Positions 1 through 8,129 of a DNA stretch of 64,000 nt are shown here, in pieces (position 1 is the stretch's first letter; each line of letters opens with the position of its first letter). The position numbers were made by a program, and so were the translations under genes. The notes below the pieces were generated by a model. The model did not search any database. It was not told the DNA's origin and was given only the letters and a program-made list of their open reading frames with translations. Origin of the DNA: Natrinema pellirubrum DSM 15624 (GTDB taxonomy: Archaea > Halobacteriota > Halobacteria > Halobacteriales > Natrialbaceae); the NCBI RefSeq assembly GCF_000230735.2, contig NC_019962.1, forward strand, positions 248,001 to 312,000, given 5' to 3'.

Positions 1-2006
1 ATGACGAGCGTTCCGTCGGCGAGGATCTCGCCGTCCCAGTTCGGGGGGACGACCGTCGTACTCTCCGCCTGCTCGAGTACTGCCGGCCCCGGGACCGACG
101 CGCCGGTCTCGAGTCGCTCCCAGTCGTACACCGTCGTCTCGCGTGCGCCGGCCTCGGGGAAGTGTGCCTCCCGGGTGCCGACGACGGCAGCACCGCTGCC
201 CTCGTGGCTGATCCCCGGTTCGGTCCCCGGAATCGTCGCCGTCGTACGGAGGTTGACGACCTCGATCGATTCGTCCATCGCGTAGCCGTAGGTCCGCTCG
301 TGGGCCTCGTGGAAGCGGTCTGCGACCGCCGCCGCGTCGAACGTCTCGCTGACGGGGACCGTCAACTCGAAGCTCTGGCCCGCATACCGGCAGTCGGCGG
401 CCCGCTCGACTCGTGCCGCGTCCCGATCGGACGCATCCGCGAGGACGTCGGCCACGAGGTCGTCGTAGACGGCCTCGAGCGTCGTCGGGTCCGCACCCTC
501 GAGGTCGACGCCGACCGTTCGCACGGCGTCGTAACTTTCGTCGGCCGCGAGCAGGCCAAAGGCCGACAGCACCCCGCCCGGTCGCGGAACGACGACTCGA
601 TCGACCGACAGCGAATCGGCCAGTGCCGCGGCGTGCATCGGTCCCGCACCACCGAAGGCCACGAGCGCGAACTCGCGAGGGTCGTGGCCGCGCTCGACGG
701 TCACCGAGCGAATCGTCCGCGTCATCGTCGCGTTCGCCACCCGGTAGACGCCCTGTGCCGCCTCGAGGGGCCCCTCGAGGCCCGCTTCGTCGGCCAGTCG
801 GCCGAGCGCATCGCGGGCTGCCTCGACGTCGAGGGTCATCTCGCCGCCCAGTGCGGTCTCGGGGCCGATGTAACCCAGGACGACGTTGGCGTCCGTGACG
901 GTCGGTTCAGTCCCGCCACGGCCGTAGCAGGCGGGGCCCGGCTGGGAGCCCGACGATTCCGGGCCGACACGGAGCGCGCCGCCCGAATCGACCCACGCGA
1001 TCGAGCCGCCGCCCGCGCCGACGGTGTTGACGTCGACCATGGGCGTCCGGATCGGCAGTCCGTCGATTTCGGCATCGGTCGTCCGTTCTGCCCGACCGTC
1101 CCGGACGAGGCTCACGTCGCTCGAGGTGCCGCCCATGTCGAAGGTCACGAGCCCCTCGACATCGTCGTCGTCGACGGTCGCCGCGGCACCGACGACGCCG
1201 GCGGCAGGGCCTGATAGCGTCGTCGTGACGGCATGTTCGCACACGGTTTCGGGATCGGCGATCCCACCGTTGGCCTGCATGATCCGCGGTGCGGGGATGC
1301 CGGCGTCGCCGGCCTCGTCGACCAGCTGGCCGACGTAGGTATCGATCGCCGGGCGGACGTAGGCATCGACCGCGGTCGTCGACGTCCGCTCGAACTCGCG
1401 AAACTCCGCGAGTACCTCATGGGACGCCGAAACCGGCACGGCAAGTTCCTCGCGCAGCGTCTCGGCGACCACCCGCTCGTTTTCGGGATCCGCGTAGGCG
1501 TGCAACAGTGAAACTGCGACCGCCTCGACGTTGCGCTCGCGCAGCGTCGCCGCCAGCTCGCGGACCTCGCTCTCGGCGACCGGTCGCTCGAGCCCATCGG
1601 CGGTCGTCCGTTCGTCGATCTCGAACCGCCGGTCGCGGGGCACCAGCGGCTCCGGCTTCTCGGCCTCGAGATCGTACAGATCGGGCCGGTCCTGCCGGCC
1701 GATCTCGAGGACGTCCCGGAACCCCTCGGTGGTCACCAGCGCCGTCTCCGCGCCGCCGCGCTCGAGGAGGGCGTTGACCGAGACGGTCATCGCGTGGGCG
1801 AAGCCGTCGATCTCGCCGGGCTCGATGCCGGCGTCGTCGCAGGCCTTCTCGATCCCCTCGAGGACGCCGACGTGCTGGGGGTCGGTCGAGGGCACTTTGG
1901 CGGTGACGAGCCGGTCGTCGAGCGAGAGCGCCACATCGGTGAAGGTGCCGCCGACGTCGACGCCGATGCGAGTCCCGTCGCCGTCTCGAGTCGATTCGTT
2001 CGTCAT
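1..2006 (-). CDS. hyuA: Hydantoinase/oxoprolinase family protein, subunit A (3' end outside window)
   Basis: About 668 residues are visible, with no stop before the window edge; the family is usually about 650-700 residues, so little is missing. The protein opens with an actin-fold phosphate loop, GVDVGGTFTD at residues 15-24, and has a second GGTSSDV-type loop mid-protein, as in N-methylhydantoinase A and 5-oxoprolinase. The family performs ATP-dependent cleavage of cyclic amides such as 5-oxoproline or hydantoins, normally with a HyuB partner, which would lie outside the window to the left. The start ATG at 2006 follows the NRAMP-like gene by 45 bp on the same strand, so the two are probably co-transcribed. 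The exact substrate cannot be read from sequence. Confidence 0.9.
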   Translation of the reverse strand, partial: MTNESTRDGDGTRIGVDVGGTFTDVALSLDDRLVTAKVPSTDPQHVGVLEGIEKACDDAGIEPGEIDGFAHAMTVSVNALLERGGAETALVTTEGFRDVLEIGRQDRPDLYDLEAEKPEPLVPRDRRFEIDERTTADGLERPVAESEVRELAATLRERNVEAVAVSLLHAYADPENERVVAETLREELAVPVSASHEVLAEFREFERTSTTAVDAYVRPAIDTYVGQLVDEAGDAGIPAPRIMQANGGIADPETVCEHAVTTTLSGPAAGVVGAAATVDDDDVEGLVTFDMGGTSSDVSLVRDGRAERTTDAEIDGLPIRTPMVDVNTVGAGGGSIAWVDSGGALRVGPESSGSQPGPACYGRGGTEPTVTDANVVLGYIGPETALGGEMTLDVEAARDALGRLADEAGLEGPLEAAQGVYRVANATMTRTIRSVTVERGHDPREFALVAFGGAGPMHAAALADSLSVDRVVVPRPGGVLSAFGLLAADESYDAVRTVGVDLEGADPTTLEAVYDDLVADVLADASDRDAARVERAADCRYAGQSFELTVPVSETFDAAAVADRFHEAHERTYGYAMDESIEVVNLRTTATIPGTEPGISHEGSGAAVVGTREAHFPEAGARETTVYDWERLETGASVPGPAVLEQAESTTVVPPNWDGEILADGTLV

Positions 2007-2051
2007 TGCGTCCGCGTTCACGTCGCGTGCGTTTGAACCTGTCATTCGAAT

Positions 2052-3257
2052 TCAGACGAGGAGGACGTCGTAGAGCGTTCGGAGGCCGATACCGACCACG
2101 ACGAGCGTGACGAGCCCCCCGAGGACGTTCTGGAGGGTGGTGTTGGTGTACTCGCCGAGCAGGTCGCGGTTGTTCATCGCGTAGATGAGGAAGACGGCGA
2201 GGATCGGCAACAGGAGCCCGTTGGCGACCTGTGCGAAGACGATCACCTGCACGGGGTTGTAGTCCAGTGCGGAGAAGACGATCCCGACGCCGAGGATGGT
2301 CATCCAGATCGCCCGGAACCGCATCGAGGTCAGGTCCCGCTCCCAGCCCAGCGCGCCGGCGGTGGCGTAGGCACCGGCCAGCGGCGCGCTCATCGCGCTC
2401 GTGAAGCCGGCCGCGAACAGGCCGATCGCGAAGAAGGTCAGCGCGTAGCCGCCAAAGACCGGCTCGAGCTGGTCGGCCATCTCGCCGACGCCGGTGATCT
2501 GGGTTCCCTCGGGGAAGACGGCGGCGGCCGTGACGACGATCGCCGTCGTGATCAGGCCGCCGACGATGACCATCCCGATCGTGTCGGTCCGACACTCCGC
2601 GAGGTCCTCGGGACCGTCCCATCGCTCCTGAACGGTACTCGCGTGCAAGAACAGGTTGTAGCCGACGACGGTCGTCCCGACGAGACCGGCGATGAGGTAG
2701 GCCGATCCCTCCGGCACCGCGGGGACGAGCCCGGTCGCGAGCGACCCGAAATCGGGCCTGACCATGACGGCATTGAGCAGGAAGGCCCCGCCCATGATAC
2801 CGACGAGGCCGATGAAGACCCGCTCGATCAGTTTGTAGCTGCCGGTCCACAGTAGCGCGCCGGCGACGATCCCCATGATGGGACCCCAGACGTTCTCGCT
2901 GATACCGGTGATCGTCGACAGCCCGGCCGCGCCGCCGACGATGTTGCCCGTCTGGAACGCCGCCGTTCCGATGCCGATCGCGCTCACCACGAGCGCGATC
3001 GAGATCGTCCGCGGCACCGGATTGTCGAACTCGTCTCGGAACGCTTCACCCAGCCCTTCCTGCGTGATCAGTCCCAGCCGTGCGCTCATCTCCTGGAGGA
3101 CGATCGTCGCGATGATCGAGAACGCGATCGTCCACACGAGCAGATAGGCGTACTCCGCGCCGATCACGCTCGCGGTCGTTACCGTTCCCGGACCGACGAA
3201 CGCCGCCGCGACGAGCGCGCCCGGTCCGATTGCCTTGAGGCGGTCAATGACTCCCAT
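2052..3257 (-). CDS. NRAMP-family-like transporter lacking canonical metal-binding motifs
   Basis: A 401-residue membrane protein with about 11 hydrophobic segments that aligns by eye with NRAMP transporters. The TM1 motif that is DPGN in metal-transporting NRAMPs is here GPGT (residues 22-25). The TM6 Met-Pro-His metal-binding patch is Val-Gly-Tyr (residues 198-200), although the following NLFLH is kept. Known: the Bacillus NRAMP homologue YcsG sits beside the 5-oxoprolinase genes ycsF/kipI/kipA. Inference: with hyuA 45 bp downstream, this protein probably imports a cyclic amide or other organic substrate, or a non-canonical ion, rather than Mn/Fe. It is the first gene of the visible operon; the 174 bp upstream of it (3258-3431) holds no gene. 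Confidence 0.88.
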   Translation of the reverse strand: MGVIDRLKAIGPGALVAAAFVGPGTVTTASVIGAEYAYLLVWTIAFSIIATIVLQEMSARLGLITQEGLGEAFRDEFDNPVPRTISIALVVSAIGIGTAAFQTGNIVGGAAGLSTITGISENVWGPIMGIVAGALLWTGSYKLIERVFIGLVGIMGGAFLLNAVMVRPDFGSLATGLVPAVPEGSAYLIAGLVGTTVVGYNLFLHASTVQERWDGPEDLAECRTDTIGMVIVGGLITTAIVVTAAAVFPEGTQITGVGEMADQLEPVFGGYALTFFAIGLFAAGFTSAMSAPLAGAYATAGALGWERDLTSMRFRAIWMTILGVGIVFSALDYNPVQVIVFAQVANGLLLPILAVFLIYAMNNRDLLGEYTNTTLQNVLGGLVTLVVVGIGLRTLYDVLLV

Positions 3258-3431
3258 GCTGTGTAGTCACATTCCTCACTCGACGACACCCTCAAAAGGG
3301 TTGTTGAGAACCGAACATACGTTTTCTCCAGCGTGGTTCATCGATACGGACACCGTATGAAGTCGTATGAAAAAGTATGTGTACCCGGGCGGCACTGCCG
3401 ACCACGTCGGCAACCGCTTGTTCTCGGCACC

Positions 3432-3977
3432 TCAGTCGGCCGGCCGCTCGGTTACGATCGCCTTCGAAACCCCGTCCTCGAGATCGATCTCGGTGGGTAA
3501 CTCGGCGGTACTGCGTTCGATGAACCGGGTCATGAACCAGCGGATGGCCTCGGAGGGGAAGACGAGGTGATAGACGCCGTCGCCCTCCTCGCGGACGTCG
3601 AGGAAGCCACAGAACGCGAGCCACTCGAGGAGGTCGCCGACTGCATCGAACCGGGCCGCGTACTCGCGGGCGTGGTAGTCGGAGACCCGATCGGCCGCCG
3701 TGACGAACGCCGGATCGGGATCGCCGCCGGCATAACAATGCTCGAGGAAGGCATGCAGGAAGTCGATGTCCAGCAGGACGTGTTCCCCGGAGGCGAGCAT
3801 CCGGTAGTACTGTTCGAGGTTCTCGCTGGGCTGTTCGTTGGCCGCCTCGAAGTTCGCCACGTAGAAGGCGAGCGCACGGCGGACCACTTCACTCTGGCCG
3901 CCGCCGGTCTCCTCGACCAGCGTCTCGAGGGCCGCAGCCGAGTCGTCGTCGAGCGATACCGTTACGCGCCGTGTCAT
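3432..3977 (-). CDS. Ribbon-helix-helix (CopG-like) domain protein
   Basis: The start was placed at 3977 because the translation there begins MTRRVTVSLDDD, a typical RHH first strand; an upstream ATG at 4013 adds 12 residues with no family character. Residues 1-45 form the strand-helix-helix (a helix ending VVRRALAFYVANFEAA). Residues 50-181 are an acidic helical domain common in haloarchaeal RHH proteins, probably for dimer contacts or effector sensing. Likely a DNA-binding regulator; no target can be named. It is convergent with nothing and stands alone between the NRAMP-like gene and the phosphodiesterase. Confidence 0.75.
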   Translation of the reverse strand: MTRRVTVSLDDDSAAALETLVEETGGGQSEVVRRALAFYVANFEAANEQPSENLEQYYRMLASGEHVLLDIDFLHAFLEHCYAGGDPDPAFVTAADRVSDYHAREYAARFDAVGDLLEWLAFCGFLDVREEGDGVYHLVFPSEAIRWFMTRFIERSTAELPTEIDLEDGVSKAIVTERPAD

Positions 3978-4009
3978 ACTCTCACGGGGGGACCCGAGAC
4001 GGGTATAGT

Positions 4010-4588
4010 TCACGCTCGAGTGGCGCTGCCCTCACCCTCCCCGGTTCGCAACTCGACGGTCACGTCCCCATCAACGACGGTCGCGACGAACATCGTCTCG
4101 TGAGTCGTGGGTGCAGCGCCGGTAGCGCTCCCCGGATTGAGTAGCCGGATGTGACCGGCGGCCCGGCCCCCGTCGGCCGGCCGGGACTCGTCGAACGCGA
4201 CGGTCTCGTCGACCACCGCGTGGGTGTGACCGGCGACGGCAACGAGATTCGTGTCGGCCGTCGCGTCCGCGTTCTCGCGGGCCGTCTCGACGACTCGCTC
4301 CCGCCAGCTACCCGACGATCCGTCGCCGTGAGTGACGACGAACCGCACGCCGTCGACCTCGAGCGTGGCCGTCTTCGGCACGTCGAGCGTCGCCGGATCC
4401 ACGTTCCCCAGCACGGCAGTCAGCTCGCCATCCGTGCGGTCGACGATCCGCTCGTAGGCCCCGAACGACTCGAAATCGCCGGCATGGATGGTGTGGTCGG
4501 CGGCCGCTATCTCGGTGACGACCCACGCGGGAAGCTCCGGCTCTCGAGTGGGTACGTGGGTGTCGGAAACGATCGCGATACGTGTCAT
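4010..4588 (-). CDS. YfcE/MJ0936-like metallophosphodiesterase
   Basis: 192 residues carrying the full calcineurin-like metal set: SDTHVP near residue 8, HAGDFE near 36, LGNVD near 60, VTHGD near 86 and AGHTHA near 121. These are the ligands of the two catalytic metals in YfcE/MJ0936-type phosphodiesterases. The length is normal for the family (165-195). Expected to be a soluble enzyme hydrolysing phosphodiesters; the natural substrate is unknown for most archaeal members. It lies 32 bp upstream of the RHH gene on the same strand and is divergent from the Nudix fusion that starts at 4745. Confidence 0.9.
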   Translation of the reverse strand: MTRIAIVSDTHVPTREPELPAWVVTEIAAADHTIHAGDFESFGAYERIVDRTDGELTAVLGNVDPATLDVPKTATLEVDGVRFVVTHGDGSSGSWRERVVETARENADATADTNLVAVAGHTHAVVDETVAFDESRPADGGRAAGHIRLLNPGSATGAAPTTHETMFVATVVDGDVTVELRTGEGEGSATRA

Positions 4589-4744
4589 GGCCGTGCGTTC
4601 GTCGGCAGTCTGGAAAAGCGTTCGTCAGCGGACGACGAGGGGGCGTCCGTCTCGCTCGCTGACGGCCGGTTTCGGGTCGTCTGCCTCGGCGTTCCCAACG
4701 GCGCGTTCGAAAGCGACACGTTCCCGGTCGCCGTGGGCCATCGT

Positions 4745-6157
4745 ATGTGCCCGGACACCGACACCACGAGCGGCGATTCGGCTCACGTCGTCACCGCGTT
4801 CCTCCGCCATCGGAGTGACGTTCTTTGCTTGCGCCGCAGCGATGCCGTCGGCACCTACCGGGGCCAGTGGGGCGGCGTCTCCGGGTTCGCGGAGGGTAAC
4901 CCCGACGACCAGGTCCGCACGGAGATCCGCGAGGAGACCGGCCTCGAGCCCGGCGAGACGATCTCGTTCGTTCGGTCCGGACGGCCAGTCGAATTCGAGG
5001 ATGCCGATCTCGAGCGCGAGTGGGTCGTCCACCCGTACCTGTTCGACTGTAACACCCGCGAGGTCGAGTTGAGCGAGGAACACGACGCCGCCGAGTGGGT
5101 CCCGCCGACCGCAATCTTCGAGGACGACCGCGAGACGGTCCCGAAACTGTGGACCGCCTACGAGCGGGTCGCACCGACGGTCCGGTCGATCGCGGCCGAC
5201 GACGAACACGGGGCCGCTGCCCTCTCGCTGCGCGCGCTCGAGGTGCTGCGCGATCGCGCGGGGCTGCTCGTCGCGGAGCGGGCGGCGAGCAGCGAGGGAA
5301 CGGAGAGCCCTCGAGCGAACGGGGAACCCGTGAGCGAGGCGACATCGTCGCCTCGGAACGGCGAGCGGGACACCCGCGAATCCGGCCCCCAGCCCGCCGA
5401 CGAATGGGACGAACTCGCCGAACTCGCGGGCCGACTACTCGAGGCCCGCCCGTCGATGGCCGTCCTCCGGAACCGGGTCAACCGGGCGATGGCCGGCGCT
5501 GCCGGGGCTGACGGCGATCGACGGGACGCATCGGCCGTCCTCGAGTCGGCGCTGTCGACCATCGACCGTACCCTCGCAGCCGATACCGAAACCGCGGCGA
5601 TCGCCGCCGATCGGCTCGGCGGCAGCGTCGCGACCCTCTCGCGGTCGGGGACCGTCCTCGAGGCGCTCGAGACGGGCGAGCCATCCCGGATCTTCGTCGC
5701 GGAGTCCCGCCCCGCCCGCGAGGGGATCGACGTCGCCGAACGGCTGGCGGCGACGACCGATTGCACCGTGACGGTCCATACCGACGCGGCCGTCGCGGCC
5801 GTCCTCGCGCGTGACGACGTCGACCGGGTCGTCGTCGGTGCCGACACCGTCCTCCCCGACGGCTCGGTGGTGAACAAGACCGGGACCCGCACGCTCGCGG
5901 TCGCCGCCGCTCGTGAGGGGGTCCCGGTGTCGGTCGTCGCCGCCACGGCCAAGGTCTCGACCAGCGAGGCCGTCAACCTCGAGTCCGGCGACCGGTCGGC
6001 GGTGTACGATGGCGACGCCGCGATCGACGCGCTGAACCCGACCTTCGACGTGACGCCGGCCGACTGCGTGACCGAGATCGTCACCGAGCGCGGGGTACTC
6101 GAGCCCGCCGAAATCGATGCCGTCGCGGACGAACTACGCGATCTCGAGGCGTGGTAG
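4745..6157 (+). CDS. Nudix domain fused to eIF2B-alpha/ribose-1,5-bisphosphate isomerase-like domain
   Basis: The ATG at 4745 (MCPDTDTTSG) was chosen because the frame upstream has no family sequence and is antisense to the phosphodiesterase. Residues 10-145 are a Nudix fold: the box reads GFAEGNPDD..TEIREETGLE, keeping the EIREETGL catalytic half but with Gly and Thr at two usually conserved Glu and Arg positions. A low-complexity acidic/Ser linker covers about 175-225. Residues 230-470 are an eIF2B-alpha/R15P-isomerase fold with GADTVLPDG (Asp 367) and the following NKTGT. The catalytic Cys loop of true R15P isomerases appears as LSRSGT, without Cys. Isomerase activity is therefore doubtful; a sugar-phosphate-binding role is possible. 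Confidence 0.85.
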   Translation: MCPDTDTTSGDSAHVVTAFLRHRSDVLCLRRSDAVGTYRGQWGGVSGFAEGNPDDQVRTEIREETGLEPGETISFVRSGRPVEFEDADLEREWVVHPYLFDCNTREVELSEEHDAAEWVPPTAIFEDDRETVPKLWTAYERVAPTVRSIAADDEHGAAALSLRALEVLRDRAGLLVAERAASSEGTESPRANGEPVSEATSSPRNGERDTRESGPQPADEWDELAELAGRLLEARPSMAVLRNRVNRAMAGAAGADGDRRDASAVLESALSTIDRTLAADTETAAIAADRLGGSVATLSRSGTVLEALETGEPSRIFVAESRPAREGIDVAERLAATTDCTVTVHTDAAVAAVLARDDVDRVVVGADTVLPDGSVVNKTGTRTLAVAAAREGVPVSVVAATAKVSTSEAVNLESGDRSAVYDGDAAIDALNPTFDVTPADCVTEIVTERGVLEPAEIDAVADELRDLEAW

Positions 6158-6348
6158 TCAGTCAGTTCTCGCTGTGACGGTCGGTTGTCGGACCCTCGTC
6201 CGTGAGGTTTTTGCGGACGGCTGGTCTACGACCGCTAGGTGGCGATGACGAAAGTTACCCCCGCTTAGCCCTTTGTGATGAAATCTTTCACTGAGCCACC
6301 CTCGTTCCACCACCATAGATACATCTGTAGACCTCGTTCCGCGGAGTA

Positions 6349-6582
6349 TCATTTCCTATCGCTTGGCCACCAGACGATGGCACGCGCACCGACCTCTTTT
6401 CGTTCGACTCGTTCGTTTTCGTGTAGCTCATTGAGTCGACGGAGAACGGTTTGCCGGGAGGTATTCAATTGTGTCGCTAGTTCTGCTCCCGTCGCGACTG
6501 GAGCGTTCACCTCGCCGAACGCTGCCAGAACATCGTCTACAGTGATCTCGCGCGGCCGGCCTGGGTTCTCCCCCTCTGTCAT
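6349..6582 (-). CDS. Small winged-helix (MarR-like) DNA-binding protein
   Basis: 77 residues from the ATG at 6582 (MTEGENPGRPRE). An upstream ATG at 6639 would add 19 residues unlike the family. The core GRPREITVDD, then a helix-turn-helix at about 30-55 (TGAELATQLNTSRQTVLRRLNEL) and a C-terminal wing ending in VWWP are the pattern of a widespread small haloarchaeal HTH family, sometimes found beside toxins. It is divergent from tnpB, with 82 bp between the starts, so it could regulate that gene; this is inference. Downstream (6158-6348) holds no further gene. Confidence 0.75.
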   Translation of the reverse strand: MTEGENPGRPREITVDDVLAAFGEVNAPVATGAELATQLNTSRQTVLRRLNELHENERVERKEVGARAIVWWPSDRK

Positions 6583-6664
6583 GCCGTCTCGTTTTGTCCG
6601 GACCGGCATAAGTTCTGGAACTGGTTGTCCATAACACATTTATTATTGGGGCACGTGTTCCAAA

Positions 6665-8017
6665 ATGATGCGGCGTGTCAATACTTTCGAGATTCGTCCG
6701 CTCAGTGAGCGAGACGAGATACTGCTCTTCGAAATACTCGACGCGTCCGCATCGCTCTGGAACGAACTCACGTATCGCCGTCGACAAGCCTTCTACGCCG
6801 GCGAAGACATCTGGCAAGGTGACACCGGCCGGTATCGAAGCAAGTACAAGGGAACGATCGGTGCTGCAGCCGTTCAGCAAGTCATCCGCCGGAACGACGA
6901 AGCGTGGCGGGGCTTCTTCGGCCTCCTCGAAGAGGGATCGGACGCGAATCCTCCCGGATACTGGAAGGATGACGAACAGCGGAAACTACGGACGCTCGTT
7001 CGGAACGACCAGTACACTCTCGAGTGGGGAAAACGCAGCCGGTTAGAAATCCCGGTCGGACTCGATCTGAAGGAGAAATACGGGCTCGGCTACAACGAAC
7101 GCCTACGACTGGAAGCACGCGGTGACCCCCGATGGACGGGCAAGGGAGGTCGTCTCGGACTCGTGTACGATAGAGACACTGACTCGTTCAGGGCGCGACA
7201 ACCTGTCGAAAACGCTACTCGCCGACGACGGGAATCACTGGCTACCGTGTCGAGCGACGACGACGCGGTCGCAGCCCTGGACATCGGTGCAAATAACCTC
7301 GTCGCCGTCACGACGACTCGAGGCGACCAACTGCTCTACCACGGTCGCCCTCAGTTTCACCGCTTCCGCAGGACGACCGAGCGGATCGCGACCCTTCAGT
7401 CCCGTCTTGGACCAGAGAAGTGGACGAGTCGACGAATCCGTCGGCATTATCAGCAACGTAGTGATCGGCGCAATCACTTGCAGGATGCACTCATTCGAGA
7501 TCTCCGAGAGTGGTTACGAGATCGTAACGTCAGTTCCGTAATCGTGGGTGATCTCGGTGCCTTCTCCTCACACTGGTGTGCCCGGGTGAATGAAAAAGTG
7601 CATCTGTTCTGGGCGTACGGCAGGTTCCAACGGCGTCTCCGAGAGGTGTTACAGGGAGAATACGGTATCGACGTTCGGGAGGTGGACGAAAGCGGTTCGT
7701 CCTCGCAGTGCCCTCGGTGTGGTGGACAGAATATCAATCGGTGTAAGGATACGTTCCAGTGCCGTGAATGCGGTTTCGAGGGGCACAGCGACGTAGTCGG
7801 AAGCGAGAACCTCCTCTTCGAACATACTGACTGTGGGTCGATGGCTCGGCCCGCGGCCCCGGATCAGAACAGGTCCGGGGAAGGACACCGAGAGGTGCCT
7901 CGTCTCGAGTGGGACGATCACCGGTGGCAACGCCGGGATCGATCGACCAAAGAGAATCCCGTGAACCGGAGTACCTGGAACGGGAAATTTGCCGCTGGTG
8001 AGTCCGGAACGGCCTGA
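6665..8017 (+). CDS. tnpB: TnpB-like RNA-guided nuclease homologue of a solo IS200/IS605-type element
   Basis: 450 residues in TnpB layout: N-terminal helical region, RuvC-I ALDIGANNL with Asp 206, RuvC-II region VIVGDLG (residues 292-298), a Cys4 zinc ribbon (CPRCGG..CRECG, about 349-370) and RuvC-III GHSDVVGSEN with Asp 376. The Glu normally found in the RuvC-II (I/V)E(D/N)L position is Gly 295, next to Asp 296. No TnpA lies nearby, so the element cannot move on its own by the usual Y1 route. A tail of about 65 residues follows RuvC-III. A hairpin sits just past the stop (8032-8051). Either start codon, 6665 or 6668, is possible. Confidence 0.85.
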   Translation: MMRRVNTFEIRPLSERDEILLFEILDASASLWNELTYRRRQAFYAGEDIWQGDTGRYRSKYKGTIGAAAVQQVIRRNDEAWRGFFGLLEEGSDANPPGYWKDDEQRKLRTLVRNDQYTLEWGKRSRLEIPVGLDLKEKYGLGYNERLRLEARGDPRWTGKGGRLGLVYDRDTDSFRARQPVENATRRRRESLATVSSDDDAVAALDIGANNLVAVTTTRGDQLLYHGRPQFHRFRRTTERIATLQSRLGPEKWTSRRIRRHYQQRSDRRNHLQDALIRDLREWLRDRNVSSVIVGDLGAFSSHWCARVNEKVHLFWAYGRFQRRLREVLQGEYGIDVREVDESGSSSQCPRCGGQNINRCKDTFQCRECGFEGHSDVVGSENLLFEHTDCGSMARPAAPDQNRSGEGHREVPRLEWDDHRWQRRDRSTKENPVNRSTWNGKFAAGESGTA

Positions 8018-8031
8018 ACCACGCAGCGGAT

Positions 8032-8051
8032 CCTTACACAACCGTGTAAGG
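8032..8051 (+). terminator. Perfect hairpin at the right end of the TnpB element
   Basis: Arms CCTTACAC (8032-8039) and GTGTAAGG (8044-8051) pair perfectly around AACC, 15 bp after the tnpB stop. IS200/IS605 elements carry a subterminal right-end hairpin that is also part of the omega-RNA, so this may be the transposon end structure rather than a simple terminator. The exact element boundary is not visible because the family makes no target duplication. Confidence 0.6.
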
Positions 8052-8129
8052 TGGAAGTCAACCCAACTGAGCCCCGTTTACTGAAGAGAGGTACAAACCT
8101 TCAATTCGGATTCGTTCGTAGATCGCCCC

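Noticed and set aside
1417-2850. 477-codon minus-strand frame across the hyuA/NRAMP junction
   Set aside because: Out of frame with both real genes; Arg/Asp-rich shadow.
4151-4744. N-terminal extension of the Nudix fusion
   Set aside because: Antisense to the metallophosphoesterase and without family sequence; the ATG at 4745 starts the Nudix fold.
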